Positions 1-7,350 of a stretch of 22,156 nucleotides of DNA are shown in pieces (the first letter of the stretch is position 1; each line of letters begins with the position of its first letter). The notes below the pieces were generated by a model. The model did no database searches. It was not told the origin of the DNA and was given only the letters and a program-made list of their open reading frames with translations. Source of the stretch: Pseudomonadota bacterium (GTDB taxonomy: Bacteria > Pseudomonadota > Gammaproteobacteria > Xanthomonadales > Rhodanobacteraceae); contig JAJXTX010000017.1 of the NCBI GenBank assembly GCA_021783385.1, positions 1-22,156 on the forward strand, in the 5' to 3' direction. The position numbers were made by a program, and so were the translations under genes.

Positions 1-236
1 TCGAGCTGCAGGTCGTCCTGCGCCATCGCATACAGCCCGTTGAACAGCGGGCTGGCGGTGTCGACCTGCAGCGGCTGCGCGGCAATCACGCGCTGCCCGA
101 ATGGCCACGCCAGCGTGTAGCTGTCGTGGGCGTCGCGGTCGATGCTGACGTGCACGCCGTGCCAGTCCAGTCCGTCGTGCCACGCCGGTACGCCGGGACT
201 CGCCGCCATCGCGGCGCTCAGCAACAGGCTCAGCAT
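1..236 (-). CDS. 5' end of an exported protein, partial; possibly a six-hairpin-type glycosidase
   Basis: The minus strand reads open from an ATG at 236 to the window edge (78 codons). It begins with a hydrophobic stretch MLSLLLSAAMAASPG, which looks like the core of a signal peptide, followed by a soluble segment rich in Trp, Asp and His. The motif SPLFNGLYAMAQDDLQ resembles the first helix of six-hairpin glycosidases (GH15/GH65/GH78-like), but 78 residues are too few to assign a family. The 236 start has no ribosome binding site. A good one (AGAGGA) precedes an ATG at 277 whose frame stops after 15 codons. One missing base between them would restore a full signal peptide, so a frameshift is possible. 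The promoter and operator at 367-416 are shared with the amylase operon, which suggests a carbohydrate role. Confidence 0.5.
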   Translation of the reverse strand, partial: MLSLLLSAAMAASPGVPAWHDGLDWHGVHVSIDRDAHDSYTLAWPFGQRVIAAQPLQVDTASPLFNGLYAMAQDDLQL

Positions 237-366
237 GGAAGCGCCGCGCGCACTGAAATGGGGCTGGTATGGGTCATCGGCAGGAGTCCTCTGGCAGCTG
301 TTATGTCACGGCGCCACGCTTGCCGCATGCTGCAGCCGCAACATCGACGGGGCCGCGAGGTCCTGC

Positions 367-416
367 ATGGTAGGCAGCGTCGCGCTGCAGCAACCAGCGG
401 CTGCATACGTATTCAT
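367..416 (-). promoter_or_regulatory. LacI-type operator and promoter of the left-edge gene
   Basis: The near-palindrome TGCATACGTATTCA (402-415) has the central CG typical of LacI-family operators. It lies inside an 18-bp sequence (399-416) that is repeated exactly at 13762-13779, upstream of the GH13 gene. On the minus strand, TACCAT (complement of 367-372) follows at a centre-to-centre distance of about 39 bp, as it does (about 38 bp) at the GH13 gene. I read it as the -10 element. Repression by a maltose-type LacI regulator is inferred; no regulator gene lies in the window. Confidence 0.6.
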
Positions 417-479
417 GAAGCGCAGGCCAGGCGCCAGAGGTCATGGACGGTCGCAAACCTTCCCTGATGAGCGTCGAAG

Positions 480-615
480 TCAGTCTACCCCCTTCGTCGG
501 CTTGGGCCGCAAGGCTGAAGTCGAAGGGCCAGGCCAGATGGGCGCTTGGACTTCGCTCGTTGACGCGAGCTACGCCTGTCCTGAGCCCGTCGAAGGGCTC
601 GGTGCGAACGGAGAT
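480..615. repeat. Intergenic repeat with short palindromes
   Basis: This non-coding stretch carries two short inverted repeats, GCTCG-N6-CGAGC (555-570) and GAGCCC-GTCGAA-GGGCTC (583-600). It also has a half copy, GTCGAAGGGCCAG, near 522. The phrase CCTGAGCCCGTCGAAGGGCTCGG resembles the dispersed TTCGACAGGCTCAGG-type repeats common in high-GC proteobacteria. It directly abuts the 5'-truncated YCII gene, so it probably arrived with, or caused, the loss of that gene's start. The rest of 237-655, apart from the operator and promoter, shows no supportable gene. Confidence 0.45.
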
Positions 616-655
616 TTTCCGGCCTGCCGCATTTCGATGCTCTGGAACCGGCGGC

Positions 656-1055
656 TTGTACCCTGCATTCGAGGCCAAGGCCGGCACCGGCTTTCAGCCC
701 GATCCCATCGTGCTCGCCGAGATGGCTGCCCACCACGAAGAGCTGGCGCGGGCCGGCATCCTGCCCGACGCCCACGGCCTGCAGGCCGGCCGCCGGGGCT
801 GGCGTGTGCGTCATGACGGCGAGCGCTGCGCCGTCATCGACGGTCCGTTCATCGAAGTCAAAGAGTTGATCGCCGGCTACACCCTGATCCAGGTGCAGTG
901 GCGCGAGGAGGCGCTGGAATGGGCGCGGCGCTTTCCCAACCCGGCCGGCCAAGGTCAGCCGGCCGGGATCGAGGTGCGCCAGCTGTTCGAGCTGGACGAT
1001 TTCGCGCCGTCCGGTGACGGTCGAGCGTTTCCGCGAGCTGGCAGTGTCGAAATAG
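656..1055 (+). pseudogene. Decayed YCII/DGPF-family protein gene
   Basis: The reading frame encodes a recognisable YCII-related (DGPF) protein: PDPIVLAEM, then HEELARAGILPDAHGLQAG, the VIDGPFIEVKELIAGY core, EEALEWARRFPNP and EVRQLFELDDFAPS. There is no in-frame start near the expected N-terminus, and the upstream DNA is an intergenic repeat. After DDFAPS (about position 1012) the family C-terminus continues one frame over as VTVERFRELAVSK, with a stop at 1053-1055. One extra base has therefore shifted the frame. DGPF proteins are standard genomic partners of ECF42 sigma factors, one of which lies at 4128-5414. The left boundary is approximate. Confidence 0.75.
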
Positions 1056-1064
1056 TCGCCGGGA

Positions 1065-1091
1065 TGTCGATGTCGCGCGTGCTCGCCCGTC
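1065..1091 (+). promoter_or_regulatory. Candidate ECF42-type promoter
   Basis: TGTCGA (1065-1070) is followed after 17 bases by CGTC (1088-1091), 55 bases before the first intact gene of the cluster. From memory, ECF42 targets in Streptomyces venezuelae have TGTCGA at -35 and a CGA/TC-type -10 element. A second TGTCGA lies at 1045-1050 at the end of the decayed YCII gene. This fits control by the sigma factor at the end of the same cluster, but it is a pattern match only. Confidence 0.5.
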
Positions 1092-1146
1092 GTATCGGCA
1101 GGGTGCGACACGCCCACCCATGGCCAGCCATTCACAGGAGAGTCCC

Positions 1147-1608
1147 ATGAGCAAGGTCAAAGCCATTCCCGACGGCATGCACAGCCTCACGCCATACCTG
1201 GTCTGCCGCGGCGCGAGTCAGGCGATCGACTTCTACGCGCGCGCCTTTGGCGCCATCGAGCTGTTTCGCCTGCCGGCGCCGGACGGCAGCGTGCTGCACG
1301 CCGCGGTGCTGATCGGCGACTCGCAATTGTTTCTCACCGAAGAACGCGCGAGCTGCGGCGCGCTCGGCCCGCAGGCTCTGGAGGGCTCGCCGGTGACGCT
1401 GCATCTGCAGGTGCAGGACGCCGATGCCAGCGTGGCGCGCGCGGTGGGCGCCGGCGCCAAGGTCACCATGCCGCTGGCCGACATGTTCTGGGGCGATCGT
1501 TATGGTCAGCTGGAAGATCCGTTTGGTCACCACTGGTCGGTGGCGACCCACCAGCGCGACCTCAGTCCGGAGCAGATCCAGGCTGGCGCGGCCGCCGCCA
1601 TGGGCTGA
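1147..1608 (+). CDS. VOC-family protein, PhnB/glyoxalase-like
   Basis: This is a 153-residue protein of the vicinal oxygen chelate fold. LTPYLVCRGASQAIDFYARAFGA (about residues 14-36) is the first beta-alpha-beta unit, with the paired region VTLHLQVQDADASVARAVGAGA at 83-104. DMFWGDRYGQLEDPFGHHW (112-130) is the C-terminal signature of PhnB-like VOC proteins. The ATG at 1147 is chosen because CACAGGAGAG lies just upstream. It is the first intact gene after the candidate ECF promoter, in a cluster of VOC, YCII and SRPBCC genes typical of ECF42 loci. Substrate and metal dependence cannot be read from the sequence. Cytoplasmic, with no signal peptide. Confidence 0.85.
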   Translation: MSKVKAIPDGMHSLTPYLVCRGASQAIDFYARAFGAIELFRLPAPDGSVLHAAVLIGDSQLFLTEERASCGALGPQALEGSPVTLHLQVQDADASVARAVGAGAKVTMPLADMFWGDRYGQLEDPFGHHWSVATHQRDLSPEQIQAGAAAAMG

Positions 1609-1657
1609 GCGGCGCATTCCAAAAGGATCCTTCAACAGCATTTCGCAGGAGAACGTC

Positions 1658-2047
1658 ATGGAGCGCAACCCCGTCGACTGGTTCGAGATCCATGTGCAGG
1701 ACATCCCGCGCGCGCGCCGTTTCTACGAGGCTGTGTTCCAGTGCACGCTGCAGCGGCTGGCCACGCCCGTTTCCATGCCGGATGCGGGCATGGAGCTGTG
1801 GGCTTTCCCGGCGCAGCCGGAACGCTGGGGCGCAGGCGGTGCGCTGGTGAAGATGCCGGGCGCGCCCTCCGGCGGCCTCGGCACGCTGGTGTATTTCAGC
1901 TGCACCGACTGCGCCGTGGAAGCGGCCCGCGTGGCGACTGCCGGCGGGCGCATCGAGCGGCCCAGGATGGCCATCGGCGACTACGGCCACATCGCGCTGG
2001 CGGTGGACACCGAGGGCAATACCATCGGCCTGCATTCGATGCAGTAG
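1658..2047 (+). CDS. VOC-family protein, glyoxalase/bleomycin-resistance-like
   Basis: This 129-residue VOC protein begins PVDWFEIHVQDIPRARRFYEAVF (residues 5-27), the classic first module with its His. The second half, TLVYFSCTDCAVEAARVATAGGRI (76-99), is followed by GDYGHIALAVDTEGNTIGLHS, which carries the usual DxxGNxIGLHS ending. The start at 1658 has AGGAG upstream. It lies 49 bases after the previous VOC gene on the same strand and is probably cotranscribed. The two VOC genes differ in subfamily, so they are not a recent duplication. The specific substrate is unknown. Confidence 0.85.
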   Translation: MERNPVDWFEIHVQDIPRARRFYEAVFQCTLQRLATPVSMPDAGMELWAFPAQPERWGAGGALVKMPGAPSGGLGTLVYFSCTDCAVEAARVATAGGRIERPRMAIGDYGHIALAVDTEGNTIGLHSMQ

Positions 2048-2075
2048 CCTCAGCACAAGCCAAGGGAGCGAGCCG

Positions 2076-2432
2076 ATGAAATTCCTGTTGTCGATCGTCG
2101 AACCGCGCGGCCAGCGCGAAGTGCGCAGCGAGGCCGAAGGGCATGCGCGCTACGAGGAGATGCAGCGCTTTGGTGAGGACCTGGCATCGCGCGGCCAGCT
2201 GCTGGCCGGCGAGTCGCTGCGCCCCGACCATCACGGCGTGCGCGTGCAGATGCACGATGGCAAGCCGCAGTTGCGCGACGGCCCTTTTGCCGAGGCCAGG
2301 GAAATGATCGGTGGATTTTTCCTCATCGACTGCGCCAGCCGTGACGAGGCGGTCGCCATCGCGCAAGCCTGTCCTGCCGCCCGCTTCGCCACGGTCGAGG
2401 TGCGCGAGTGCGCGCCCTGCCATGTGCCGTGA
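2076..2432 (+). CDS. YCII/DGPF-family protein
   Basis: This is a 118-residue YCII-related protein, MKFLLSIVEP at the N-terminus and RYEEMQRFGEDLASRGQLLAGESLRP in the middle. The diagnostic block is LRDGPFAEAREMIGGFFLIDCASRDEAVAIAQACPAARF, here with DGPF intact at about residues 69-72, followed by VEVREC. The fold is a ferredoxin-like barrel and the biochemical role is unknown. The ribosome binding site AAGGGAG precedes the ATG. It lies 28 bases after the VOC gene. This is the intact DGPF partner expected for an ECF42 sigma factor; the other copy at 656-1055 is broken. Confidence 0.88.
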   Translation: MKFLLSIVEPRGQREVRSEAEGHARYEEMQRFGEDLASRGQLLAGESLRPDHHGVRVQMHDGKPQLRDGPFAEAREMIGGFFLIDCASRDEAVAIAQACPAARFATVEVRECAPCHVP

Positions 2433-2520
2433 GCGCAGGCCGGCCGCGGTTGCAGATCGAGGCGGCCGGTCGCTGTCGGTGGATGATGTACCACCCGTCG
2501 ATCGACCCTGAGGAAGGATC

Positions 2521-2991
2521 ATGAGCACTAACACCGTTCGGCTTCACCGCGTCCTGCGCGCGCCGGCTGAGCGCGTCTATCGCGCTTTTCTCGACGCCGA
2601 CGCCCTGGCCAAGTGGCTGCCGCCCCACGGCTTCACCGGCAAGGTTCACCACCTGGACGCGCAAGTGGGCGGCAGCTACCGCATGTCGTTCACCAGCTTC
2701 AGCACGGGCCAGAGTCACGTCTTCGGCGGCGAGTACCTGGAGCTGCTGCCGAACGAGCGGATTCGCCACACGGACCGGTTCGACGACCCGAATCTGCCGG
2801 GCGTGATGGAAACGACCATCACCTTGCGCCCGGTGTTTTGCGGCGTCGAGCTGCAGGTGGTGCAGGCGGGCATGCCGCAGGCGATCCCCGTCGAGGCGTG
2901 CTATCTGGGCTGGCAGCAGTCGCTGCAGCTGCTGGCTCAGCTGGTCGAGGCCGACACCGGCGGGCCGGCCACCGGATCCTCTGCGGAGTGA
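2521..2991 (+). CDS. SRPBCC-family protein (AHSA1/START-like)
   Basis: This 156-residue protein has the AHSA1-like SRPBCC opening VRLHRVLRAPAERVYRAFLDADALAKWLPP (about residues 6-35), then GGSYRMSF and GGEYLELLPNERIRHTDRF. It ends with a C-terminal helix containing GWQQSLQLLAQLVE. This is the usual layout of small hydrophobic-ligand-pocket proteins related to the Hsp90 activator domain. GAGGAAGG precedes the ATG. The stop at 2989-2991 lies only 4 bases before the next start (2996), so the two were cotranscribed. Proteins of this type recur in VOC/YCII/ECF42 neighbourhoods. Ligand unknown. Confidence 0.85.
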   Translation: MSTNTVRLHRVLRAPAERVYRAFLDADALAKWLPPHGFTGKVHHLDAQVGGSYRMSFTSFSTGQSHVFGGEYLELLPNERIRHTDRFDDPNLPGVMETTITLRPVFCGVELQVVQAGMPQAIPVEACYLGWQQSLQLLAQLVEADTGGPATGSSAE

Positions 2992-2995
2992 TGCC

Positions 2996-3640
2996 ATGTC
3001 GAAACTCAAAGTCCAGAGTCTTGCGGTCTCCCTTGACGGCTATGCCGCCGGGCCGAATCAGGATCTGCGAAATCCGCTCGGCGTGAGGGGGCGGAGTTGA
3101 TGGAGTGGTTCTTGCCCACGCGCGCATGGCGGCAGATGCACGGTCTTGACGATGGCGAAACGGGCGTCGATAGCGGCATGGCAGAGCAGGGCTTGGCCGG
3201 CATCGGCGCCTGGAGCGCGGGCCGCAACATGTTCGGCCCGGTGCGCGGACCGTGGCCGCATGAGAGCTGGAGAGACTGGTGGGGCGGGGAACCGCCGCGT
3301 CACACGCCGATGTTCGTCCTGACGCGTCATCCGCGCGCGCCGCCGCGGATGGCCGGCGGCACGGCGTTCCGCTTTGTCACGCAGGGCCTGGATGCAGCGC
3401 TGGCGCAGGTCACCGTGGCGGCCGACGGCCGCGATGTGCACCTTGGCGGTGGCGTCGCCACAGTTCCGGCAGTACCTGCGTGCGGGACTTGTCGGCGTGC
3501 TGCATCGGGCGATCCGGGCCGTGCTGCTCGGCGACGGCGAGCCTCTGTGGGCCGGCCTGGATCTGCCGGCGCCGGGCCATGAGTGCAGCCATGAAGTCGC
3601 CGGTGAGCGTGCCACGCACGTCTTTCTGCGCAAGCGGCGC
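2996..3640 (+). pseudogene. Decayed dihydrofolate-reductase-like (RibD C-terminal family) gene
   Basis: The start at 2996 (GGAG upstream) opens SKLKVQSLAVSLDGYAAGPNQDLRNPLGV, the family N-terminus, but this frame ends at once (near 3095). The homology continues in a second frame: MEWFLPTRAWRQM, GIGAWSAGRNMFGPVRGPWP, then PMFVLTRHPRAPPRMAGGTAFRFVTQGLDAAL. Near 3463, inside GGGVAT, a second shift moves it to a third frame with RQYLRAGLV, VLLGDGEPLWAGLDLP and ATHVFLRK. Both shifts are explained by one extra base. Clustered substitutions after RQYLRAGLV and loss of the expected stop support true decay rather than read errors. The 3' end is approximate. Confidence 0.8.
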
Positions 3641-3750
3641 TGGCGCGTGCGAATCAGCATGCCGCACCACCGGCTTCGCCCGGAGGCTGAACACGATGTC
3701 GCTCGATTGCGCCATGCTGTCGTCACGCGCCGCCTGAGCCTGGGGCTGTC

Positions 3751-4131
3751 ATGCCAACGTCCGCTAACTCCCTCGTTCGAAAAACTTATGCAGTCGTCGT
3801 TGCCGCGCTGTGCGCCGAAGCCGGGGTCAGCCAGGGCGCATCGACGCGGGGCTTCGGCGCGGCCACGCTGCGCGCGCACGGCAAGATTTTTGCGATGCTG
3901 GCCTCGCGCGAGCGCTTCGTGGTGAAGCTGCCGCAGGCGCGCGTCGCCGAATTGCTGGAGAACGGCGCGGGCGCGCCTTTCGACATGGGCCATGGCCGCG
4001 TGATGCGCGAACGGGTGGTGATCACCGCGGCGGATCCGTCACGCCGGATCGCGCTGGCACGAGAAGCCTGGCTCCACGTGGCCGAATCAAGCCGGCAGCC
4101 CTCCAGCAAGCAACGCGGCCGCTCGTCATGA
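3751..4131 (+). CDS. TfoX-like/YjbR-type small protein
   Basis: This is a 126-residue protein with the pattern of small TfoX/Sxy N-terminal or MmcQ/YjbR-like proteins found beside ECF42 genes: FGAATLRAHGKIFAMLASRERFVVKLPQARVAELLENG (about residues 35-72), then PFDMGHGRVMRERVVI and ALAREAWLHVAE. The function of this group is unknown, and no competence role should be assumed from the name. The ribosome binding site is weak (GGGGCTGTC before ATG). Its stop overlaps the sigma factor start as ATGA (4128-4131), which implies translational coupling with that gene. Confidence 0.75.
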   Translation: MPTSANSLVRKTYAVVVAALCAEAGVSQGASTRGFGAATLRAHGKIFAMLASRERFVVKLPQARVAELLENGAGAPFDMGHGRVMRERVVITAADPSRRIALAREAWLHVAESSRQPSSKQRGRSS

Positions 4132-5414
4132 GTGCGGCCGACAGCGACGTGGCGCGCGCCATCGCCGCGATCTGGCGCATCGAGTCGGCCAGTGTGGTGG
4201 CGCACGTGGCGCGCATCACCCATGACCTGGGGCTGGCCGAGGACTGCGCGCAGGACGCGCTGGTGGCGGCGCTGGAGCACTGGCCGGAGCTGGGCGTGCC
4301 CGCGCGTCCCGGTGCCTGGCTGATGACCGCCGCCAAGCGTCGCGCGCTGGATCATCTGCGCCACGAGAAGATGGCCGCGCCGCGCCACACCCAGCTCGGC
4401 CACGAGCTCGATATCCAGCGCGACATCGCCGCGCGCGAGTTCAGCGAGATGGTCGATACGCGGCTCGACGACGACATCGGCGACGACCTGCTGCGGCTGA
4501 TCTTCACCGCCTGCCACCCCGTACTCGCACCGGAGGCGCGCAGTGCGCTCACCCTGCGTGTGATGGGCGGCCTGTCTACCGCCGAAATCGCGCGCGCCTA
4601 CCTCAAGCCCGAGCCCACCATCGCGCAGCGCATCGTGCGCGCCAAACGCAGCCTGGCCGCCGCGCGTGTGCCATTCGAGGTGCCGCGGGGCGACGCGCTG
4701 CATGCCCGCCTCGCCTCGGTGCTGGAAGTGCTCTACCTGATGTTCAATGAGGGCTACGCCGCCACTGCCGGGCCCGAGTGGATGCGCCCGGCGCTGTGCG
4801 GTGAAGCGCTTCGGCTTGGCCGCGTGCTGGCCGGGCTGATGCCGCAGCAATCGGAGGTGCTGGGCCTGCTCGCGCTGATGGAAATCCAGGCTTCGCGGCT
4901 GGACGCGCGCGTGGACGCGCAGGGCAGCGCGATCCTGCTCGCCGAGCAGGATCGCCGCCGCTGGGATCATCTGCTGATCCGTCGCGGCCTCGATGCGCTG
5001 GCGCGCGCCGAGGCGCTTCCCGGTCCGCTGGGTCCCTACGCGCTGCAGGCCGCCATAGCCGCCTGTCACGCGCGCGCCGCCAGCGCAGAGGCTACCGAAT
5101 GGACGCGTATTGCCGCGCTGTACGACGCGCTGATGCAGATCGCGCCGTCGCCAGTGATCGCGCTCAACCGTGCGGTGGCAGTGGCGATGGCCTTTGGCGC
5201 CGACGCCGGTCTGGAACTGGTCGATGGCCTGCTGACCGAACCCGGCCTCGCGCAGTACCACCTGCTCCCCGCTGTGCGCGGCGATCTGCTGTGCCGGCTG
5301 GGGCGCGCCGGTGAAGCGCGCGCCGAGTTCGAGCGCGCTGCCGCACTGGCCCACAACGAGCGCGAACGCGCCCTGCTGCGGACCCGTGCCCAGATGGCAG
5401 ACGACAAGAATTAG
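4128..5414 (+). CDS. ECF42-type RNA polymerase sigma factor with C-terminal TPR-like extension
   Basis: This is a 428-residue sigma factor, about twice the length of a simple ECF sigma. Residues 10-80 form the sigma-2 region (ITHDLGLAEDCAQDALVAALEHWP, then PGAWLMTAAKRRALDHLR). Residues 120-178 form sigma-4 (LRLIFTACHPVLAPEARSALTLR, then LSTAEIARAYLKPEPTIAQRIVRAKRSL). From about 188 comes the DUF6596 block (LASVLEVLYLMFNEGY), and near 385-420 a TPR-like helix pair (GRAGEARAEFERAAALA). This is the ECF42 architecture, in which the C-terminal extension regulates activity instead of an anti-sigma factor. It overlaps the preceding gene by four bases. Likely targets are the YCII, VOC and SRPBCC genes upstream in the same cluster. 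Confidence 0.9.
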   Translation: MSAADSDVARAIAAIWRIESASVVAHVARITHDLGLAEDCAQDALVAALEHWPELGVPARPGAWLMTAAKRRALDHLRHEKMAAPRHTQLGHELDIQRDIAAREFSEMVDTRLDDDIGDDLLRLIFTACHPVLAPEARSALTLRVMGGLSTAEIARAYLKPEPTIAQRIVRAKRSLAAARVPFEVPRGDALHARLASVLEVLYLMFNEGYAATAGPEWMRPALCGEALRLGRVLAGLMPQQSEVLGLLALMEIQASRLDARVDAQGSAILLAEQDRRRWDHLLIRRGLDALARAEALPGPLGPYALQAAIAACHARAASAEATEWTRIAALYDALMQIAPSPVIALNRAVAVAMAFGADAGLELVDGLLTEPGLAQYHLLPAVRGDLLCRLGRAGEARAEFERAAALAHNERERALLRTRAQMADDKN

Positions 5415-5574
5415 GGAGTATCGGCGCGACAGTTCGCCATGCCAAAGCGGTTGCATGCATGGCCGCGTGGATAGAACAGGCCCTTGAAAATGGATCCCGT
5501 CCACGCTGACATGACAGGCAACCGTACTGGCAGCGAATATTCCCGAACGCCGCCGCGGTCTCGGGTTCCCTGAA

Positions 5575-5607
5575 GCACAAAGGCCGCGTCCAACGCGGCC
5601 TTTGTGC
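5575..5607. terminator. Bidirectional terminator hairpin
   Basis: A perfect 15-bp inverted repeat (5575-5589 and 5593-5607) encloses the 3-base loop CCA. The A/T-rich outer part (CAAAGG and CCTTTG) gives short U runs in both directions. It sits between the convergent sigma factor (stop 5414) and the GH39 gene (stop 5629), so it probably ends both transcripts. The 5415-5574 interval holds nothing else I can recognise. Confidence 0.8.
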
Positions 5608-5628
5608 TCAACCTGGACGCACTCGACC

Positions 5629-7185
5629 TCAGTGCAGCTCTACCACCACCAGCCCCTGCGGCGGAACCGTGATCTCGAATTTGCCGTTGGTGACGTCCAA
5701 CTGCTCCGGTGCAGCCAGCTTGCCGGCGGCGCGCAGCTGTGCGATCTGCTCGCGGCTGGGGAAGGCGGGACGGCCCATCTGGTCGAAGCTGGCGATCACG
5801 TTGCCGTGGGTTTCGTCCAGCCGCCACGCGGTGGCGTGGGCGCCGGCAGCGAGGTGCTTCACGTCGATGCTGAAATGTTTCGGTGCGCCGCTGGGTTCGC
5901 CCGGCGTGTAGACGGCGCCGTCGCCGACCGGCGGCGCATAGTTCCACAGCGCCAGCACCACGGTGCCATCGGCGCGGCGGGTGGCCAGGGCCGAGTCGGA
6001 TTTCACGCTGAGCTGCTGGTCGCCCAGCTTGTGCAACATGGCGAAGGCATTGAAGGACGGCTTGTCGATGCGATCTTCCGCGATCAGCCCGAAGCCGCCG
6101 TAGAACGGCGTCTTCACCACGCCCTGTTCCTCGAACACGTCGGAGAACGCCCAGTAGCTCATGATCTGCACCTTGCCGGCGCACTCGCGGATGGTGTTGG
6201 CCAACCATGGGCCCATGAACACGCTGTCGGTGACGTTGGGCAGGTTGGCGTAGCTGGCGTTGTACTCGCTGAAGATCAGCGGAGTGTGCGGGTAGGGCGA
6301 CGCGGCGATCTGCTTGTGCACCTGGTCCACCGTGCGGCAGACCATGTCGCGGCGCGGGATGTTCTCATCGGTGTGGAACACGTTCTTCGCGGTGTCGTCG
6401 CCGTAGACGTGGCTGCTGACAAAGTCGACCGGCACGTTGTCCTTCTTCGCGTGCGCGAGAAAGTCGGTGGCCCACGCGCCCTGCGCGGTGGACGGCCCAC
6501 CCACGCGCAGGCGCGGGTTGACCGCCTTGAGCGCGCGGGCAGTATGGTCGTACAGGGTGAAGTAGGTGGACTGCGCCGGTTTGCCGGCCCAGAAGCCGAT
6601 GTTCGGCTCGTTCCACACTTCGAAGTACCAGCTGGCCACTTCGTCGATGCCGTAGCGCGCGATCAGGTGCCTGGCGAACGCCCTGATCATCGCGTCCCAC
6701 TCGGCATAGCTTTTCGGCGGTGCGATATTCGGGTGGTACCAGAATTCCTGCAGCGCCTTCGGATCGGAAGTGAGCTCCGGCGGCATGAAACTCAGCTCGA
6801 CAAAGGGCTTGACGCCGCGTTCGAGCAGGCCGTCGTAGATCTGGTCGACGTAGGAGAAGTTGTAGCTGATCGTGCCGTCGGCGCCACGCTGCACCAGGCC
6901 CACGTCGTGGTCGAAGATGCCGTGGAAGCGGACGTAGCCGAAGCCGGTCGCGGCATGCACCGCGACGAGATCCTTGCGGTAGTCGTCGCGCAGCGCCAGC
7001 ACGGCGCGGCCGGAGCCGAACATCTGCTCCCAGAAATGCGGGAAGGGCGTGGCTTTGGCCAGCGCATCGACGCGGATCGACACCTGATCGACGGCGGCTG
7101 GAGCTGCGCTGACGGCAAGGCTGGCGATGGCAGCAGCGGCGCCGAGGCCGAGCAGGAAGCGGCGGGTACGGGACGGGGTATTCAT
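5629..7185 (-). CDS. Secreted GH39 beta-xylosidase-like glycoside hydrolase
   Basis: This is a 518-residue exported protein. The N-terminus NTPSRTRRFLLGLGAAAAIA with AAPAA is a signal peptide with a twin-arginine-like RR, although it is not a strict Tat motif. The body matches GH39: VRFHGIFDHDV near 86, the acid/base Glu in WYFEVWNEPNIGFW (E193), and the nucleophile Glu in LIFSEYNASY (E307). A C-terminal beta domain ends in PPQGLVVVELH. The length is normal for GH39 retaining beta-xylosidases; activity on another beta-glycoside is possible. The start at 7185 follows AGGGAA and avoids an unlikely extension before the signal peptide. It has its own upstream operator-like site (7244-7257) and is separated from the amylase genes by a terminator. 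Confidence 0.88.
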   Translation of the reverse strand: MNTPSRTRRFLLGLGAAAAIASLAVSAAPAAVDQVSIRVDALAKATPFPHFWEQMFGSGRAVLALRDDYRKDLVAVHAATGFGYVRFHGIFDHDVGLVQRGADGTISYNFSYVDQIYDGLLERGVKPFVELSFMPPELTSDPKALQEFWYHPNIAPPKSYAEWDAMIRAFARHLIARYGIDEVASWYFEVWNEPNIGFWAGKPAQSTYFTLYDHTARALKAVNPRLRVGGPSTAQGAWATDFLAHAKKDNVPVDFVSSHVYGDDTAKNVFHTDENIPRRDMVCRTVDQVHKQIAASPYPHTPLIFSEYNASYANLPNVTDSVFMGPWLANTIRECAGKVQIMSYWAFSDVFEEQGVVKTPFYGGFGLIAEDRIDKPSFNAFAMLHKLGDQQLSVKSDSALATRRADGTVVLALWNYAPPVGDGAVYTPGEPSGAPKHFSIDVKHLAAGAHATAWRLDETHGNVIASFDQMGRPAFPSREQIAQLRAAGKLAAPEQLDVTNGKFEITVPPQGLVVVELH

Positions 7186-7243
7186 CGGATTTCCCTGGTG
7201 GCGGCGGCTGCGTTGGCTGAGCAGAAGCCCTGTCGGAGCAGGA

Positions 7244-7275
7244 TGTAATCGTTTACGTTGACACTCGGAAGTGTC
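7244..7275 (-). promoter_or_regulatory. Operator-like sites upstream of the GH39 gene
   Basis: TGTAATCGTTTACG (7244-7257) is an imperfect palindrome centred on CG, as in LacI-family operators; 5 of 7 positions per arm pair. Right beside it, GACACT-CGGA-AGTGTC (7260-7275) is a perfect inverted repeat with a 4-base spacer. They lie about 60-90 bases upstream of the GH39 start. The sequence differs from the operators at 402-415 and 13765-13778, so a different regulator is likely. Confidence 0.4.
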
Positions 7276-7350
7276 TCCCAGCCGGCGTGCGGCGTCCAGC
7301 CCCGGGACCGTGATTCGTGCCACGTGGTCTGCGGGAGGCCGTACAAAGTG

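Noticed and set aside
126..816. Plus-strand open frames of 113 and 224 codons near the left edge
   Set aside because: They run through the operator, repeat element and antisense of the left-edge gene, with no family pattern.
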